The notes below the pieces were generated by a model that worked only from the letters and a program-made list of their open reading frames with translations, did no database searches and had not been told where the DNA came from. A stretch of DNA of 64,000 nt from Pseudoips prasinana (taxonomy: Eukaryota > Arthropoda > Insecta > Lepidoptera > Nolidae), in the NCBI GenBank assembly GCA_951640165.1, contig OX621245.1, positions 18,344,330 through 18,408,329 of the forward strand, written 5' to 3'. Below are positions 1 to 10,311 of this stretch, piece by piece (position 1 is the first letter of the stretch; every line of letters begins with the position of its first letter). The translations under genes were made by a program, and so were the position numbers.

Positions 1-516
1 GAACATACCATGAGTCTTAATATTGTTAAATCTTTAATAGAGTATGAACCAGTGAGCTTAGTGCGAAACAAAATTATGATATTCTAGTAATGTAGTCGCA
101 ATTCAGCTAACTCCACTATTAACCGTCATTTTACTGGAATCCGTATATAATTTGAATGCCCTGTGGCCTTATCTACTTCTCTACAAAATATTCTACTTAA
201 CAAGCCCTTTCATTTGATACCCATATTGATGGAATTGAAAAAAAAAAAAAGTTGTCCGCCATCTTGTAGCGGCAGCCATTTTAGATTGACAATAATATTG
301 AATATACATAATTGTATTGTCACCAGAATCAAAGGTGAATACTAAATTTTAGATCAATCGGTTGACAGGAAGAGGGTGAAATTTCAATGACTAAATTTGA
401 TCCACGAAAAATAAAACAAACGGAGTAAGCTAAATAAACTAAATAAAATGTAATTTTTTCATGTCTTTGTTTTAGGTGATATATACGAGGTTCTATCTCT
501 AAAACAAAGTTCAGAT
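1..516. other. Leading flank, no gene recognised
   Basis: AT-rich sequence with short chance reading frames only. A pyrimidine stretch ending in ttttag lies about 40 bases before the hAT start codon at 517 and could be a splice acceptor, but no upstream exon is visible. Confidence 0.4.
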
Positions 517-1882
517 ATGGCAAACGTCAAGGCTAAAACTGTAGAAAAATGGATATCCGGTCATCCCGAACTACTTTACGATCACGCTAGTGGTACAATA
601 TACTGTTCAAAATGTGAAAGCCATTTGAAAACCATAAATAAAGGAAACGTTAAAAGACATATCGAAGGAGCAGTACACCAGGGAAAGTTTAAGCGGCCCG
701 AAGAGGAATTTTATTTCGATCTTATAAAATTTCTCATTTTGTGCAATATTCCGTGGTCTCAGATGAAAAATACAACTTTTCAAGATTTCTTTAAAAATAT
801 ATGTGTTGTTGTACGTGTACTAATCGTACTCTGCCAGATGAATCACAGTTACGGAAAGTTTACTTGGACAAGTTTTTTAAGAATAAAATCAATTCGATTC
901 GGCAAAATTATAAAAATGAGAAACTATGGATATCATTAGATGAAACGACAGACTTTTTAGGTCGCTATATAGTCCATTTTTTAATAAAACCATTACATCC
1001 TAGCAATTTGACTAGACCTTATTTGGTAGCATGTAAAATGCTAACTGTAGTTAATGGACAAACAATCACGCAATTTGTGTTAGAATGTTTGGAAAACTTT
1101 TGGGAAGATTCTTTTGAATCGAAGGTACTCGTAGGTAACATTCTTGTCCTCTGCACTGATAGCGTTGCATATATGCTGTCTGCAGGACGAAATTTAAAAC
1201 AATACTTACCTGAAATGAAGCACGTAACATGTTTCAAATATCACGATGTTAACATTTTAATAGCAAATGTTAAAAAGGTATTTTTGAAAGCCCCAAGTAG
1301 AGTCAAAATTTTAAAAGAAAAATATCCAGATTTGCCGCTACCTCCCCAACCAGTTGTTACAAGATGGGGCACTTGGTTAGAGGCAGCATTTTATTACGCT
1401 CATAACTTTGAAAAAATAAAAGAAGTATTATCTTGTTTAAGCAGCTCTGATGCGGTATCTATTCGAGAGGCAAAAAATATTATAGAAAAAGAAAATTTAA
1501 AAGAAGATTTAAATTACATTAAAGACAATTATTTTATAATTCATTTGTCTTTAAAAGAATTGCAAAAGCATAATTTATCGTTGACAGATTCACTTTTAGC
1601 ATTTGACAACGTCAGAGATGCTATAAATCAGTGCAATTCAGAAAATATAAAAAATAAAATAGAACGCGTTATGGAACGAAACCCAGATTTAGACACACTT
1701 AGAGAATATAGTGAGGCCATTGAAAAAAATGGAGCACATAATTTAATACCTTTTTTAAAATTTGCTCCTTTGACATCGTCAGATGTAGAACGGTCTTTTT
1801 CCATTTATAAATGGACTTTAGATGTTAAAAGAAATAGGTTGAAAATAGAAAATATAGAGAAACTCATAGTTATATATTTTAA

Positions 1883-1955
<73 letters not shown>
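517..1955 (+). pseudogene. hAT-type BED zinc-finger transposase (CGGBP1-like), frameshifted
   Basis: The N-terminal part shows a BED-type finger, C30-x2-C33-x14-H48-x5-H54, right after an EKWISGHPELL segment. The C-terminal part carries hAT hallmarks: LDETTD (candidate first catalytic Asp), TRWGTW (the hAT RW motif), SSDVERSFS (candidate catalytic Glu), and the dimerisation segment LKFAPLTSSDVERSFSIYK. The two parts lie in different frames: the first from ATG 517, the second open across 801-1994. The shift falls near 795-840, where the first frame stops resembling the family. The frame then runs into a (TA)n microsatellite that adds a meaningless Ile-Tyr run. Candidate AATAAA signals lie at 2015-2020 and 2042-2047. 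hAT proteins cut and paste DNA, and some arthropod BED-finger relatives are domesticated; the frameshift argues for a dead copy unless it is an assembly error. I did not find terminal inverted repeats or an 8-bp target duplication. Confidence 0.72.
1885..1952. repeat. (TA)n microsatellite, about 34 units
   Basis: Uninterrupted TA repeat. It sits at the 3' end of the hAT reading frame and is read as alternating Ile-Tyr, replacing or extending the native C-terminus. Confidence 0.95.
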
Positions 1956-2047
1956 ATTGTAAAGATCAGGATTACCAGGATGCTGACATTGTAATCGATG
2001 AAGATTAAAATGTGAATAAATGTAAAATGTACATATTTAACAATAAA

Positions 2048-3087
2048 CAATGTTGATTTTTATCTTTTTTCTTTATTCTACCCCTTTTTTTTGGTCCTAA
2101 AATCTGACTAAGATCAACCTGTTCCTTCATATACCCTTTACGTTTCAGAGTCGTGGTGCATCCTTAGAACAGTCTCACGACCCCAGCAGGCATTGGCCCT
2201 CTATGGGGCCCCGTCATTTATTCTACCCTTAATGCAAATTACCATGACCCCTATGAAAATATTTAAATTTAAGTGCAACAATTTATGTCTATCTATAAAA
2301 GTTCTAGCCATAAAAAAATAAAAATTAAAGCTTCGATCGGAATTCGATTGTTTTTATTATTCAACAGATAAATAATGAATTAATTTAGTTTTGATACCTT
2401 CCTTTAAATTTTGAATTGAGTAGGAATAATATCACTACCAACATTAACAATATTTAATTGAATCCGGAAATACCGGAATTACTTTCCGGGAAAATGGCTT
2501 ATCCATGTTCTTCTTTCTGTGTGCATTTATGATACAAGTACCAAAAATCAATCTACCTACTCCGCTCACTGTGTTTTTAGTATTTAAAGTTATCAAAATC
2601 CTACATTATTAATGTAGGATTTAGATAACTTTAAATATTAAAAACACATGATTATAATTTTGCTATAATTTTTATATTCTTAATTTCTCTTAGTCGATAA
2701 CATTAACGAATTTTAACTAAACTATGTACTTGAGTTTATGCCTTATGATCTAGGTAAATTTTAACAAAAAGCCGTTGATTGTGATAATAGGTAGCAAATG
2801 AAACACAGTTTTAGGTAAATTAAGTGAGCTAACTAAGGTTTAATGCATCCATCATATTATATCCCATACCTTGCAATCTCAGATTGGCTCGTTTGTCGGT
2901 CTCTTACGAAACTTCTTTTTATGCACGAATATGTAAAAATCGACAAGCCGCACCAACATCTGGTTAAACCTTCGTAATTATTAATTAAATTAGGTTGCAA
3001 AGTCAAATGACAGCCGTAGTCATATCAAGATGGTGGGAGACAAATAAACAATTTTAATTTCTGTGTAAAGAAATAAAATATACTTAC
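2048..3087. other. Gene-free stretch beside the GPCR exon
   Basis: Around 2140-2215 is a higher-GC piece that looks like a fragment of a retrotransposon 3' end; I cannot name the family. A palindrome lies at 2571-2646 (separate entry). I looked on the minus strand for the next GPCR exon (TM5) and did not find it here. Confidence 0.4.
2571..2646. repeat. 76-bp near-perfect palindrome (tiny MITE candidate)
   Basis: The left arm begins gtgtttttagtatttaaag and the right arm ends with its near reverse complement, with ctacatta/taatgtag at the centre. A few mismatches interrupt the arms. It may be a minimal foldback element; no clear target duplication was identified. Confidence 0.7.
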
Positions 3088-3222
3088 TGTTTCGTATATG
3101 TGTCAGAGTAGAGTAGACTAGGTAACGCGAGCAATGCGCTGGCGCACCACACAGAAAAGAGCGCTGTCCTCGCCACTCGGCGACTCAGCCGATGTTGCAG
3201 GGGTTTCACTATTGCCACGTAC
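3088..3222 (-). CDS. GPCR exon: DRY to TM4 of a TkR86C-like tachykinin/natalisin receptor
   Basis: The exon follows an acceptor with a long pyrimidine tract (tttttttcag ending at 3223) and is followed by the donor GTAAGT at 3087-3082. Its first base (G) joins the AG at the end of the exon at 42419-42632 to make Arg of the class A DRY motif. It then reads YVAIVKPLQHRLSRR, the second intracellular loop, and SVWCASALLALPSLLYS, TM4 with its conserved Trp and Pro. It ends in phase 2 after DTYTK. Insect TkR86C/natalisin receptors have the same arrangement (DRYIAIV-PL---SRR, then an LLYS ending to TM4). The exon is only 135 nt and shorter than most of the open frames nearby, so it is easily missed. 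Splicing to the other exons is inferred from phase and family order. The next exon (TM5) should lie at lower coordinates, probably outside the window. Confidence 0.85.
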
Positions 3223-3821
3223 CTGAAAAAAAAAACATGATTTTAATTTATGTAGGTGCTTCGATATTAATATAGGGAAATGTTAGCTGTATGTCAATTG
3301 GCCGATTAAATAACACGAACCATCTTAATTTCTTATTACTCATCTTTATTTTTAGGTTTAAAGAATATTGATAAGATTTAAGCTTTATTCAAAATGCAAG
3401 CGGTATGAACTATCACTCTGGTTGTCTTATTGTTACTTGGTTAATATCGCATGTTATGTATTCGTGGGTATGCCGCGCGTATAGAGAAATAAAATTGCAG
3501 GAATTTTACTTATCAATAATGGATTACAAAACTTTCAATTTTTATATTCTTCAGGTTTTACGCTAAGTAAAGGGATTATTTTTATGTGTTCTTAGAATTT
3601 TATAACTGAAAAGAAAATAAGACGGGATTATTATAAAACATCCGGTGTCTTTATGACAGTTTGTTACAGCCTAATTTTTACAAACCCGCTTGCTACACGA
3701 ACCGCTCAGGTATGTTCAATTCAATATTTCGAGCTTCTTTTAGAATCTTTTATAACTAAGATTAAAACTTCATTTTCACTCCACCTATTCGAAAAGCACG
3801 ACTTGGTTCGCATTTAAGTGC

Positions 3822-3859
3822 AGTTTCTTATAGAAAACACCAGTTTTCTATAAGAAACT
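3822..3859. repeat. Perfect 17-bp hairpin with 4-nt loop
   Basis: The arm agtttcttatagaaaac is followed by the loop acca and the exact reverse complement. The compact stem is an isolated foldback. Too little context to call a small RNA precursor. Confidence 0.75.
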
Positions 3860-4301
3860 TTTGGCAGGCAGTAATGAGTTTTTAATCCTCTTTATAAGTG
3901 CACTGAAACTATCTTTGCCGTGCACTTTTTGAATTTGGAACAACTTAGTCTGCAGCGCCAAAGAAATGGAACGCAAATATTAATTTAATAAAGACTGGCT
4001 GCAAGACGGCCCATAGTCGCGCCACCGCCGCGGAGAAAAAATCAAATAGAAACAAGCGAACTATACCGTCCCACAATGTTTTTATTAAAGTTCACGGATT
4101 ATTAGAAATTCATGGTATTGTTTTGAAAAATTAATTCTTCAAGTAACAATGAAACTATAGAATTAACTCCTGAAAGTATTAGAGCCGACGCAAGAAATAT
4201 GATGTATAATCTAATACCTGCAAAATCGCTGGAGAAATTTATGAAAGTCTATTGTAATTTTATTGATTGGAGAAATGCAAGTGGCGTCAAGAATTTTTGT
4301 T

Positions 4302-4606
4302 GAAGTTATACTTCTTTTGGCGCGATGGAGAAAAATGATGAGAGTGAATTTTTACGATGCGCGCGCACACCGACACCAAAAAATTTAACAGCATGAAGTT
4401 AGTTCTAGGTGGTATGAGAGTGAATTTTTACGATGCGCGCGCATCGTAAAAATAACAGCATGAAGTTAGTTCTAGGTGGTATGAAAATGTATGAGAGTGA
4501 ATTTTTACGATGCGCGCGCATCGTAAAAATAACAGCATGACGTTAGTTCTAGGTGGTATGAAAATTGATAACTATGTTCAAGTTGTATATTAAGAAGTAT
4601 AACTTC
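4302..4606. mobile_element. MITE-like element with three palindrome units, inside the recombinase pseudogene
   Basis: GAAGTTATACTTCTT at 4302-4316 is matched by its exact reverse complement at 4592-4606. Between them a unit of about 80-90 bp is repeated three times, each with the run gagagtgaatttttacgatg and ending with gttagttctaggtggtatga. The second and third units contain a perfect 28-bp palindrome at 4425-4452 and 4502-4529 with a gcgcgcgc centre; the first has only half of it. The element interrupts the recombinase frame between GVKNF and LAYFQNL, so it arrived later. The true ends may lie up to 30 bp beyond the arms. Confidence 0.65.
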
Positions 4607-5183
4607 TAACGCCTGTACATAAGTACACACAAGTTTTTTTGGCATACTTTCAGAACTTAGCCAAAACTAAACAACCTTCCACTATTTGAAGTACATACTC
4701 AATGCTAAAATCAACATTCAGTTCTGATAACGACGTAAAATTGGTCACATACCTATTCAAAATTAATAGCGTAACTGAGAAGGACGGATTTAAACCTAAA
4801 AAACCCAAAGTGTCTGAAGTCCAAATCGTGGAGACTTTGCTTAATGAGGCATCCGGCAAAGTCTTTATTGCCGTTAAAGTAAGTAAACATGTACATGGTG
4901 GATAAGTAAAGAATAGCTTTATTATTAAAATTCACATTTTATTGTAACTGGTACAGTTGTTTTTACAAGTGGCTTTAATTTTCGGAGAGCATGGAACTTG
5001 TCGTGGCAATGAACTTTAGAAAATACTGTTGATGGTGTCAACAATCACTCTATGATTTACCTTTGAGAGAGATGAGATGATATTGAGTAAAGCTAACAGA
5101 CACAATAACAAAAATTGACCGATCCTTCGTCATCCGAGGACTATTGTACAAAAATACCTGGACCTGCTTCCTAGTGATATTAA

Positions 5184-5243
5184 CCGATTGTTCTTTATAT
5201 AAAGAACAATCGGTTTTTCGTATAAAGAACAATCGGTTTTTCG
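5184..5243. repeat. Short tandem and inverted repeat
   Basis: The block tataaagaacaatcggtttt occurs twice in tandem and is preceded by its inverted partner cgattgttcttta, forming a small local rearrangement within the decayed recombinase region. Confidence 0.75.
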
Positions 5244-5635
5244 TGCGTTATAAAAATGACAAGTGCTTCAAATAAGTTATGTGAAAAAATACAATTTATA
5301 ACATGCCACAAGAAATCGCTACTTATTTGAAGTTACCAGATATCAAAAGTCGTAGTCAGTTTCATATTTTACCTATCATAGATATCAGTAATCTTGATAT
5401 AAAGGAGCAACTACTGGATAAACGTGATTGGTTTCAACACTTGCGTGTGATTAATATTTAGTTTACATAAATTAACATGTAACAGAGTAATGCAATCAAA
5501 CGAGGAGCAACAAAACGACTAAAGATGCCATGTTTACAATCAATTCAGTACCTAAAAAGGTCATTTGTGAAAACAAATTAGACGCACCAGGTTTCTAATT
5601 CTTTAAAGATAACACAATGATGTGTCTAATGAGCC

Positions 5636-5950
5636 TTTTTTTTTTTTTTTTTGATAAGGCAGGGGAAATGCATATCCATGCCACCCGCAAAAAGTGTCTG
5701 CGGGGAGGTATGGGAGCCACGGGAACGCTAGTATGCTGCTCTTTTGCGCCATGTCCCAGATGAACAGGACACATGCCTTGGAAGGGCTCTGGATTGCCCC
5801 TCCCTATTAGCGACTCCTGCCGGTCCGGAATAGTGGCTGCGCCATAAACAAATGGCTGTCTTCCCGAAGCTGCTTGCACGTGGCGGCAGTAGAGGTCACT
5901 TCTCACACTACCACCGCAGCTCCGTGTCTCTCTGACTCTCTCTAAGCCTC
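5636..5950 (-). mobile_element. Non-LTR retrotransposon 3' end, 5'-truncated, poly(A) tail
   Basis: Read on the minus strand this is a GC-rich segment ending in a poly(A) run (the T run at about 5636-5651). Such a higher-GC untranslated tail with poly(A) in AT-rich surroundings is typical of a 5'-truncated LINE. No coding motif is left. The family is unresolved. Confidence 0.5.
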
Positions 5951-5954
5951 ATCC

Positions 5955-6003
5955 TTATCATGCCAGCCGAAAACCATCCACTACTGAACAAAAACCTCCC
6001 CTC
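5955..6003 (-). mobile_element. RTE-type LINE 3' tip fragment
   Basis: On the minus strand it reads as a diverged form of the extreme 3' coding end of the RTE elements elsewhere in the window (gaggttttt-gttcagtagtggatggttttcggctg). Compare 56881-56915. It abuts the preceding LINE tail. Confidence 0.5.
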
Positions 6004-6438
6004 AAGGATCATCATTTAAGGTTATGTGTATTATGTGTTATCGCTTGGAAGTTCAGTTGGCTATTGCAGAATGACGGTCATTTTACTCAGAGAGACACTG
6101 CTGCACCTTCTCTGCTAGATATTTCCTCACTAAATTTAATTTCAATAAATGAAAGCTGTAGTTTCGTTTTGCCAATACCATCTTCACTTTTCCAATAAAA
6201 CGAATACCTACATTGTTGAAAAAGTCAAACACGTGTACGTATATTGGATAAGTTCATAAAAGAACAGTACGTAATACCTATATGAAAAAAGTTAAAGGAT
6301 TGCATAAGCACGTAACCTACCTACGTACGTGTTCATGAAACATTTGATTCATCATACAGAAGTAAGTTAACTCACAGCGAGTTTCTATGGGTAGTAAATA
6401 GTTATCGCATATTTTAAACCTACGACCTGTAAGTGGTT

Positions 6439-6981
6439 CAATTTTACGGTTCCGTAGCCAAAAGGCAAAAAACGGAACCCTTTAGATTCGTCATGTCTGG
6501 CTGTCTGTCTGTCCATCCGTATGTCACAGCAACTTTTTTCCGAAACTATATGAGCTGTACTCTTTAAACTTGGTAAGTAGATGTATTCTGTGAACCCCAT
6601 TAAGATTTTCACACAAAAATAGAAAAAGAACAATAATTTTGGGGGCTCCCTAAAATAAGAACTGAAAATAAAAAAAAAAATCATCTTACCCATACATGTG
6701 GGGTATCTATGGATAGTTAATAAAAAATAAAATATTTTTGTTTTCTAAACTGAATAGTTTGCGCGGGAGACATTTCCAAAGTGGTAAAATGAGGGTCCCC
6801 CCCCCCTGTAACTTCTAAAATAAGAGAATGATAAAACTAAAAAAATATATGATGTACATTACCATGTAAACTAACAACGAAAATTGGTTTGGACAAGATC
6901 TAGTTAGTAGTTTTTTTAATACGTCATAAATCGTAAACCGCAACACTTCACGGGCGAGGCCGACTCGCACTTGGCCGGTTT
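6439..6981 (-). repeat. Interspersed repeat, ggccaagtgcgagtcgg family
   Basis: Minus-strand copy of a repeat of about 550-600 bp that begins accggccaagtgcgagtcgg and ends near ggctacggaaccgt. It carries internal ctgtctgtctg and a gcgcgggagacattt-cca block shared with the copies at 11457-12058, 31676-32453 and 46855-47287. Short 5' head fragments also lie near 15088 and 41324. The inverted ggttccgta/tacggaacc near the ends may be remnants of terminal inverted repeats. No coding capacity was seen. Confidence 0.75.
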
Positions 6982-7624
6982 TTATATGTATATTGAACTC
7001 AATCACACTGTTATACATTAGATTTTTTGTACAGTATGCATAGTTAGTCAATTTAAATTATAAAAATGTAATCTCATTTACTTTTGAACAAAACGGAGCG
7101 CTTATATTCAGATTGTTGGGTATGCTCATACAATGTGTATTATAAGTAGGCCAATAGAAAGTGTCTGTGTGAAATGGCGAAAGAATAATTTGTATTCCAT
7201 CGGTGGCATTCACATCACGCCAAGACAAGAAGCCTACCATTCGCTAATCGACATGCAATGTACCTCTTTTCTTTAACAAAACATGAAGACTATAGACAAT
7301 TACCAAACCCGGGTTCTACCAGTATACAATCACCCAGATATCTTGAAATCTTGATGAATTGAATATACCCTAGCATATAACTTCCTCACATGAATAACTA
7401 AGGAACGTGGGATTACATCAGTTAAAGGCAATATAGACTATTTGAAGTGAGGCACTAAGTGAAAGTTACGTTGGAGCGCAATAATGGTTTATTTCATTAT
7501 AAAGGGAGATAAAACTAGACAGGGTGACTTATGTTTTACATTTTAAAGGGAATCATATCCAAGTAACTTGTATATAGTTAAGAAATATCGAATGGATTGT
7601 AAATATAGATTAGTGTCTCAGAAC

Positions 7625-7701
7625 CACGGTGCGATGGCGGAGCGGTTAACGCACATGGGTCCGGATACCCCGTGGTCGTGGGTTCGATTCCCACCCATAC
7701 T
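7625..7701 (+). mobile_element. tRNA-derived SINE head (promoter region)
   Basis: A-box-like tggcggagcggttaacg and a perfect B box ggttcgattcc are spaced as in a tRNA. The first and last seven bases do not pair into an acceptor stem, so this is a tRNA-like SINE head and not a working tRNA. Diverged copies lie at 16901-16978 (minus) and 33087-33163 (plus). The 3' body is short or unrecognised. Confidence 0.6.
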
Positions 7702-8687
7702 TAAATTTACATAATTAATTTTAAAGATGTCTGATAAATTGTATAAAGCTGTCAATAACGTGTCTGTCCGTCTGTCAAGGGTTAGGCTATTAAACTTAAA
7801 TAAACCGAAAAATTTATTTTCACAAATAAATACTAAACAAATAAAGTCTCTTACGAAGGAAATTTAACATTCTACAGTTAATTACCTGTACCAGTAGAAA
7901 AGCCGTATTATAATGAATTCCGCGTATCCGAAGAAAACACAATCACTTAAGTAAGTGATTATGTATTATGATAATGGTCTATATAAGTTTATGTACGTAT
8001 GCCATAGAAAAAAACAAGTCGCTGACAATCTGCAAAGAATTTAGTAAATGTCTGATGAGTCGTGACTCACAAAATTATCACTAAAACCAAAAACACCACA
8101 GTATGCCTATAACAAGATGAACTTGACGCTTTTAAAAAGGATTGGGTACTTTTTATTCCACGAATTATTTTAAAAACGTTAGAAGGGTACTTGCATTGAC
8201 CTCATATATTTTCTAAATTATTAGTGAAAAATTATGTAATGCAGACATTCTAGACCGGTTTGCTTGTACGTGGTGGATAGGTACCAGGACGCACAAGCTA
8301 ACCTAGAAGGTAGCTCATCTAGAATGGTCGCCGTCGATGTCAGGAAGGACGGCGGCCAAGACTGTCAGTTCAACCGCGTGGACTTACAAAAATCGAGGTA
8401 CAATCCGTACAACATGAGTATAAGTATACACCTACACTGCCGCTTTGGCTAATAAATAGAAACCACAACAACCTGTAGTAATAGATGTGATATGAAAATA
8501 AATCATTTAATAGATATAGCAACAGAACTAGTTTAAATGTGGGCGAAAAGTGGAAAGGGGGAAACTACTCTAATTATAGTAATCACTCACTACACACCAG
8601 TAGGTGTATTGCAGTTCCAAAATAGAAGAGAAGAGGGGTACTAATAATTAGGCTGTTTGCTTTTACGCGGATGAACTGAAAAATATT
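7702..8687. other. Gene-free stretch
   Basis: AT-rich sequence. The most GC-rich patch (about 8260-8405) has a 62-codon frame with no recognisable motif. I see nothing else I can support. Confidence 0.35.
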
Positions 8688-8826
8688 GTACAGACGCCAG
8701 CACATCAAGCTACCGCAATCTGTCAAATTTCCCCAATTGAAAGTGAACCTTATGCTTATGTGATAATGTTGAAAATCTATAAAAATATTGACAGATTGGC
8801 GTAGCTGGATGTGCTGGCGTCTGTAC
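8688..8826. mobile_element. MITE with 39-bp terminal inverted repeats (copy 1, complete)
   Basis: The ends gtacagacgccagcacatc and its near reverse complement extend into about 39-bp arms (to cgcaatctgtcaa / ttgacagattggcg). The 60-bp core contains gaaagtgaaccttatgctta. Two relatives occur at 25862-25951 and 27769-27863. It is non-coding; the autonomous partner is unknown. The ends lie in GTAC on both sides, compatible with a TA or GTAC target duplication. Confidence 0.8.
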
Positions 8827-9200
8827 CTCATGCTTAAAAGGAAAAAAGGAATTTGAATGACAAAGATAAAACGAGACATGTTAGTGAAGGGTTTGTTGCT
8901 GACTGTGTATTGTGCGTATCCTTTACCGTAAATACTTTTTGTTGAGCTGTCATTCGATCTATGTTTTATTTATAGGCTTTCATATTAAATCATGTCACGT
9001 CATATTTATATCTGTAGCTCTAGTTTCACTTTGCCAACTTCTCTTTTTTATCGTTTTCCTTCCATATTTATATTATCTTCATATTTCAACTGATATATTA
9101 TAAACAGATAAGGTTTGAATATTTGTAACGTGTAAACTCAAAAACTACACAATTGATTAAATAAATTCTCTCATATGAGACTAACTACAGTATCAACAAG

Positions 9201-9780
9201 TAATAATAATAATATCCCGGGACATTATTAACACATGGCCATCTGATCCCAAACTAAGCAGAGGTTATATGGAAACCAGATAACTGATATACTACACATA
9301 CTAGTTTTATTTTTAAATACGTACTTTTATAGATAACTAGCTGTGCCCCGCTGTTTTACCCGCGTTAAATTTTATAAATTATCATGCTCCTCCCCGTAGG
9401 TGATAGCGTGATAATATGTAGCCTATATGTTGCCCCAACCTCTTAGTAATATTCATGCAAAATTTGAAGTAAATCCATGCAGTACTTTTTGAGTTTAGCC
9501 CGGACATACATACAGACAAACAGATACACAGACAAAAATTCTAAACACTGTATTTTTGGATTCGATATCGATATTAGATCACGCCCTAATTATCCTTTTT
9601 AAAAAATATTCAATGTACAGTTTTGATTTTCCTACGATTTTATTATATGTATAGATTACACCCAGACTCAGGTCAAACGGATATGTTCATGCGCACAAAT
9701 ATTTGTTCTGGGTGGGAATCGAACCCACGACCTCCGGCGTGAAAAGCAAGCATTTGCCAACCCGTCAACAAGTTCGTCCA
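9201..9780 (-). mobile_element. tRNA-derived SINE (family A), split by a nested insertion
   Basis: On the minus strand this begins with a tRNA-like head (ttggcaaatgcttgc..., B box ggttcgattcc), then cctgagtctgggtgtaat, then the body ctctgcttagtttgggatca, and ends in a (TAT)n tail. It is copy 1 of seven, all on the minus strand. Bases 9336-9652 are a foreign element inserted within the body (separate entry): the family sequence stops at tatagata and resumes at agattacaccc. Confidence 0.8.
9336..9652 (-). mobile_element. Helitron-like non-autonomous element nested in a SINE
   Basis: On the minus strand it starts near tacatataataaaatcgtag and ends with ttaacgcgggtaaaacagcg, ggcacagctagt. The terminal CTAGT and adjacent short GC-rich hairpin fit lepidopteran Helitron-like elements (family knowledge, not proven here). 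The copy at 40346-40560 on the plus strand shares both ends. No coding capacity. Confidence 0.55.
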
Positions 9781-10231
9781 ACATGAGAAGTATTTAATTT
9801 TCAACAATATTTTTTTTCCTACAAAAATTAAATGAATGTTAAAAAGGTATCAATTATTTGGCGTGCGCTGTGAAACCTATTGGTGAAACATAAAATCGTG
9901 AACTACAAATGTAAATAGCGCAATCATTTTCCTCCCAATAAATTCACTAAGTTATTGGCCTAACTATTACAGTTAAGTCACAATAACCGTTTTATATTTA
10001 AAATTGGTCACCCATAATACGCATAAAGTGACAAATTTATCTTTCTATATATCAACCCGTATAAAGCCGGGGAGGATCGTTATATTTTACAAATTGGATT
10101 AATTAGGCAGATTAGTTGCCATTAAGATAATCGACGATCTAAGAGACCATATTTTAATTATTAGACCACTAACTGAATAGAAATTAACACTGCAATTTAT
10201 GTAACATTCATACTTTGTAATGTGCAAAAGT

Positions 10232-10311
10232 ATCTTAGGATATTAGTCATACACGGTCATCTGATCCCAAACTAAGCAGAGCTTGTACTATGGAAACCGG
10301 ATAGCCCTCGG
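10232..10311 (-). mobile_element. SINE family A fragment (copy 2)
   Basis: Only the body is left: tcatctgatcccaaactaag, then gcttgtactatggaaacc, with the tRNA-derived head missing. Same orientation as all other copies of the family. Confidence 0.75.

Larger units (their letters stand above)
4147..5345 (+). pseudogene. Degraded tyrosine recombinase (Crypton-like) gene
   Basis: Pieces of one protein can be read in order. N-terminal (4147-4299): NETIELTPESIRADARN, then LIPAKSLEKFMKVY and FIDWRNASGVKNF. After an inserted element it resumes near 4635 with LAYFQNLAKTKQPSTI, an in-frame TGA at 4687-4689, then STYSMLKSTFSSDNDVKLVTY and FKPKKPKV. Near 4970-5020 comes ALIFGEHGTCRGNEL, resembling the tyrosine-recombinase segment G-x-x-G-x-C-R-x-x-E-L with the first catalytic Arg. 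Near 5110-5180 are TKIDRSFVIRG and KYLDLLPSDI, and near 5305-5335 MPQEIATYLKLPDI, after which the His-x-x-Arg/Tyr end is missing. Such proteins mobilise Crypton-type elements by strand exchange. The order of blocks fits insect proteins of this kind from memory; the family name is inference. Several frameshifts and stops make it a pseudogene. Confidence 0.55.

Noticed and set aside
1..3087. TM5 exon of the GPCR
   Set aside because: Searched the minus strand for a WPDG-like extracellular loop 2 and TM5 with an acceptor of matching phase; none found.
7625..7701. Functional tRNA gene
   Set aside because: A and B boxes are present but the termini do not pair as an acceptor stem and diverged copies occur elsewhere. 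The same applies to 20053, 34985, 35983 and 45731: all are SINE heads.
8264..8452. 62-codon plus-strand frame with DVRKDGGQDC
   Set aside because: No family recognised, no splice context, and length within chance expectation.
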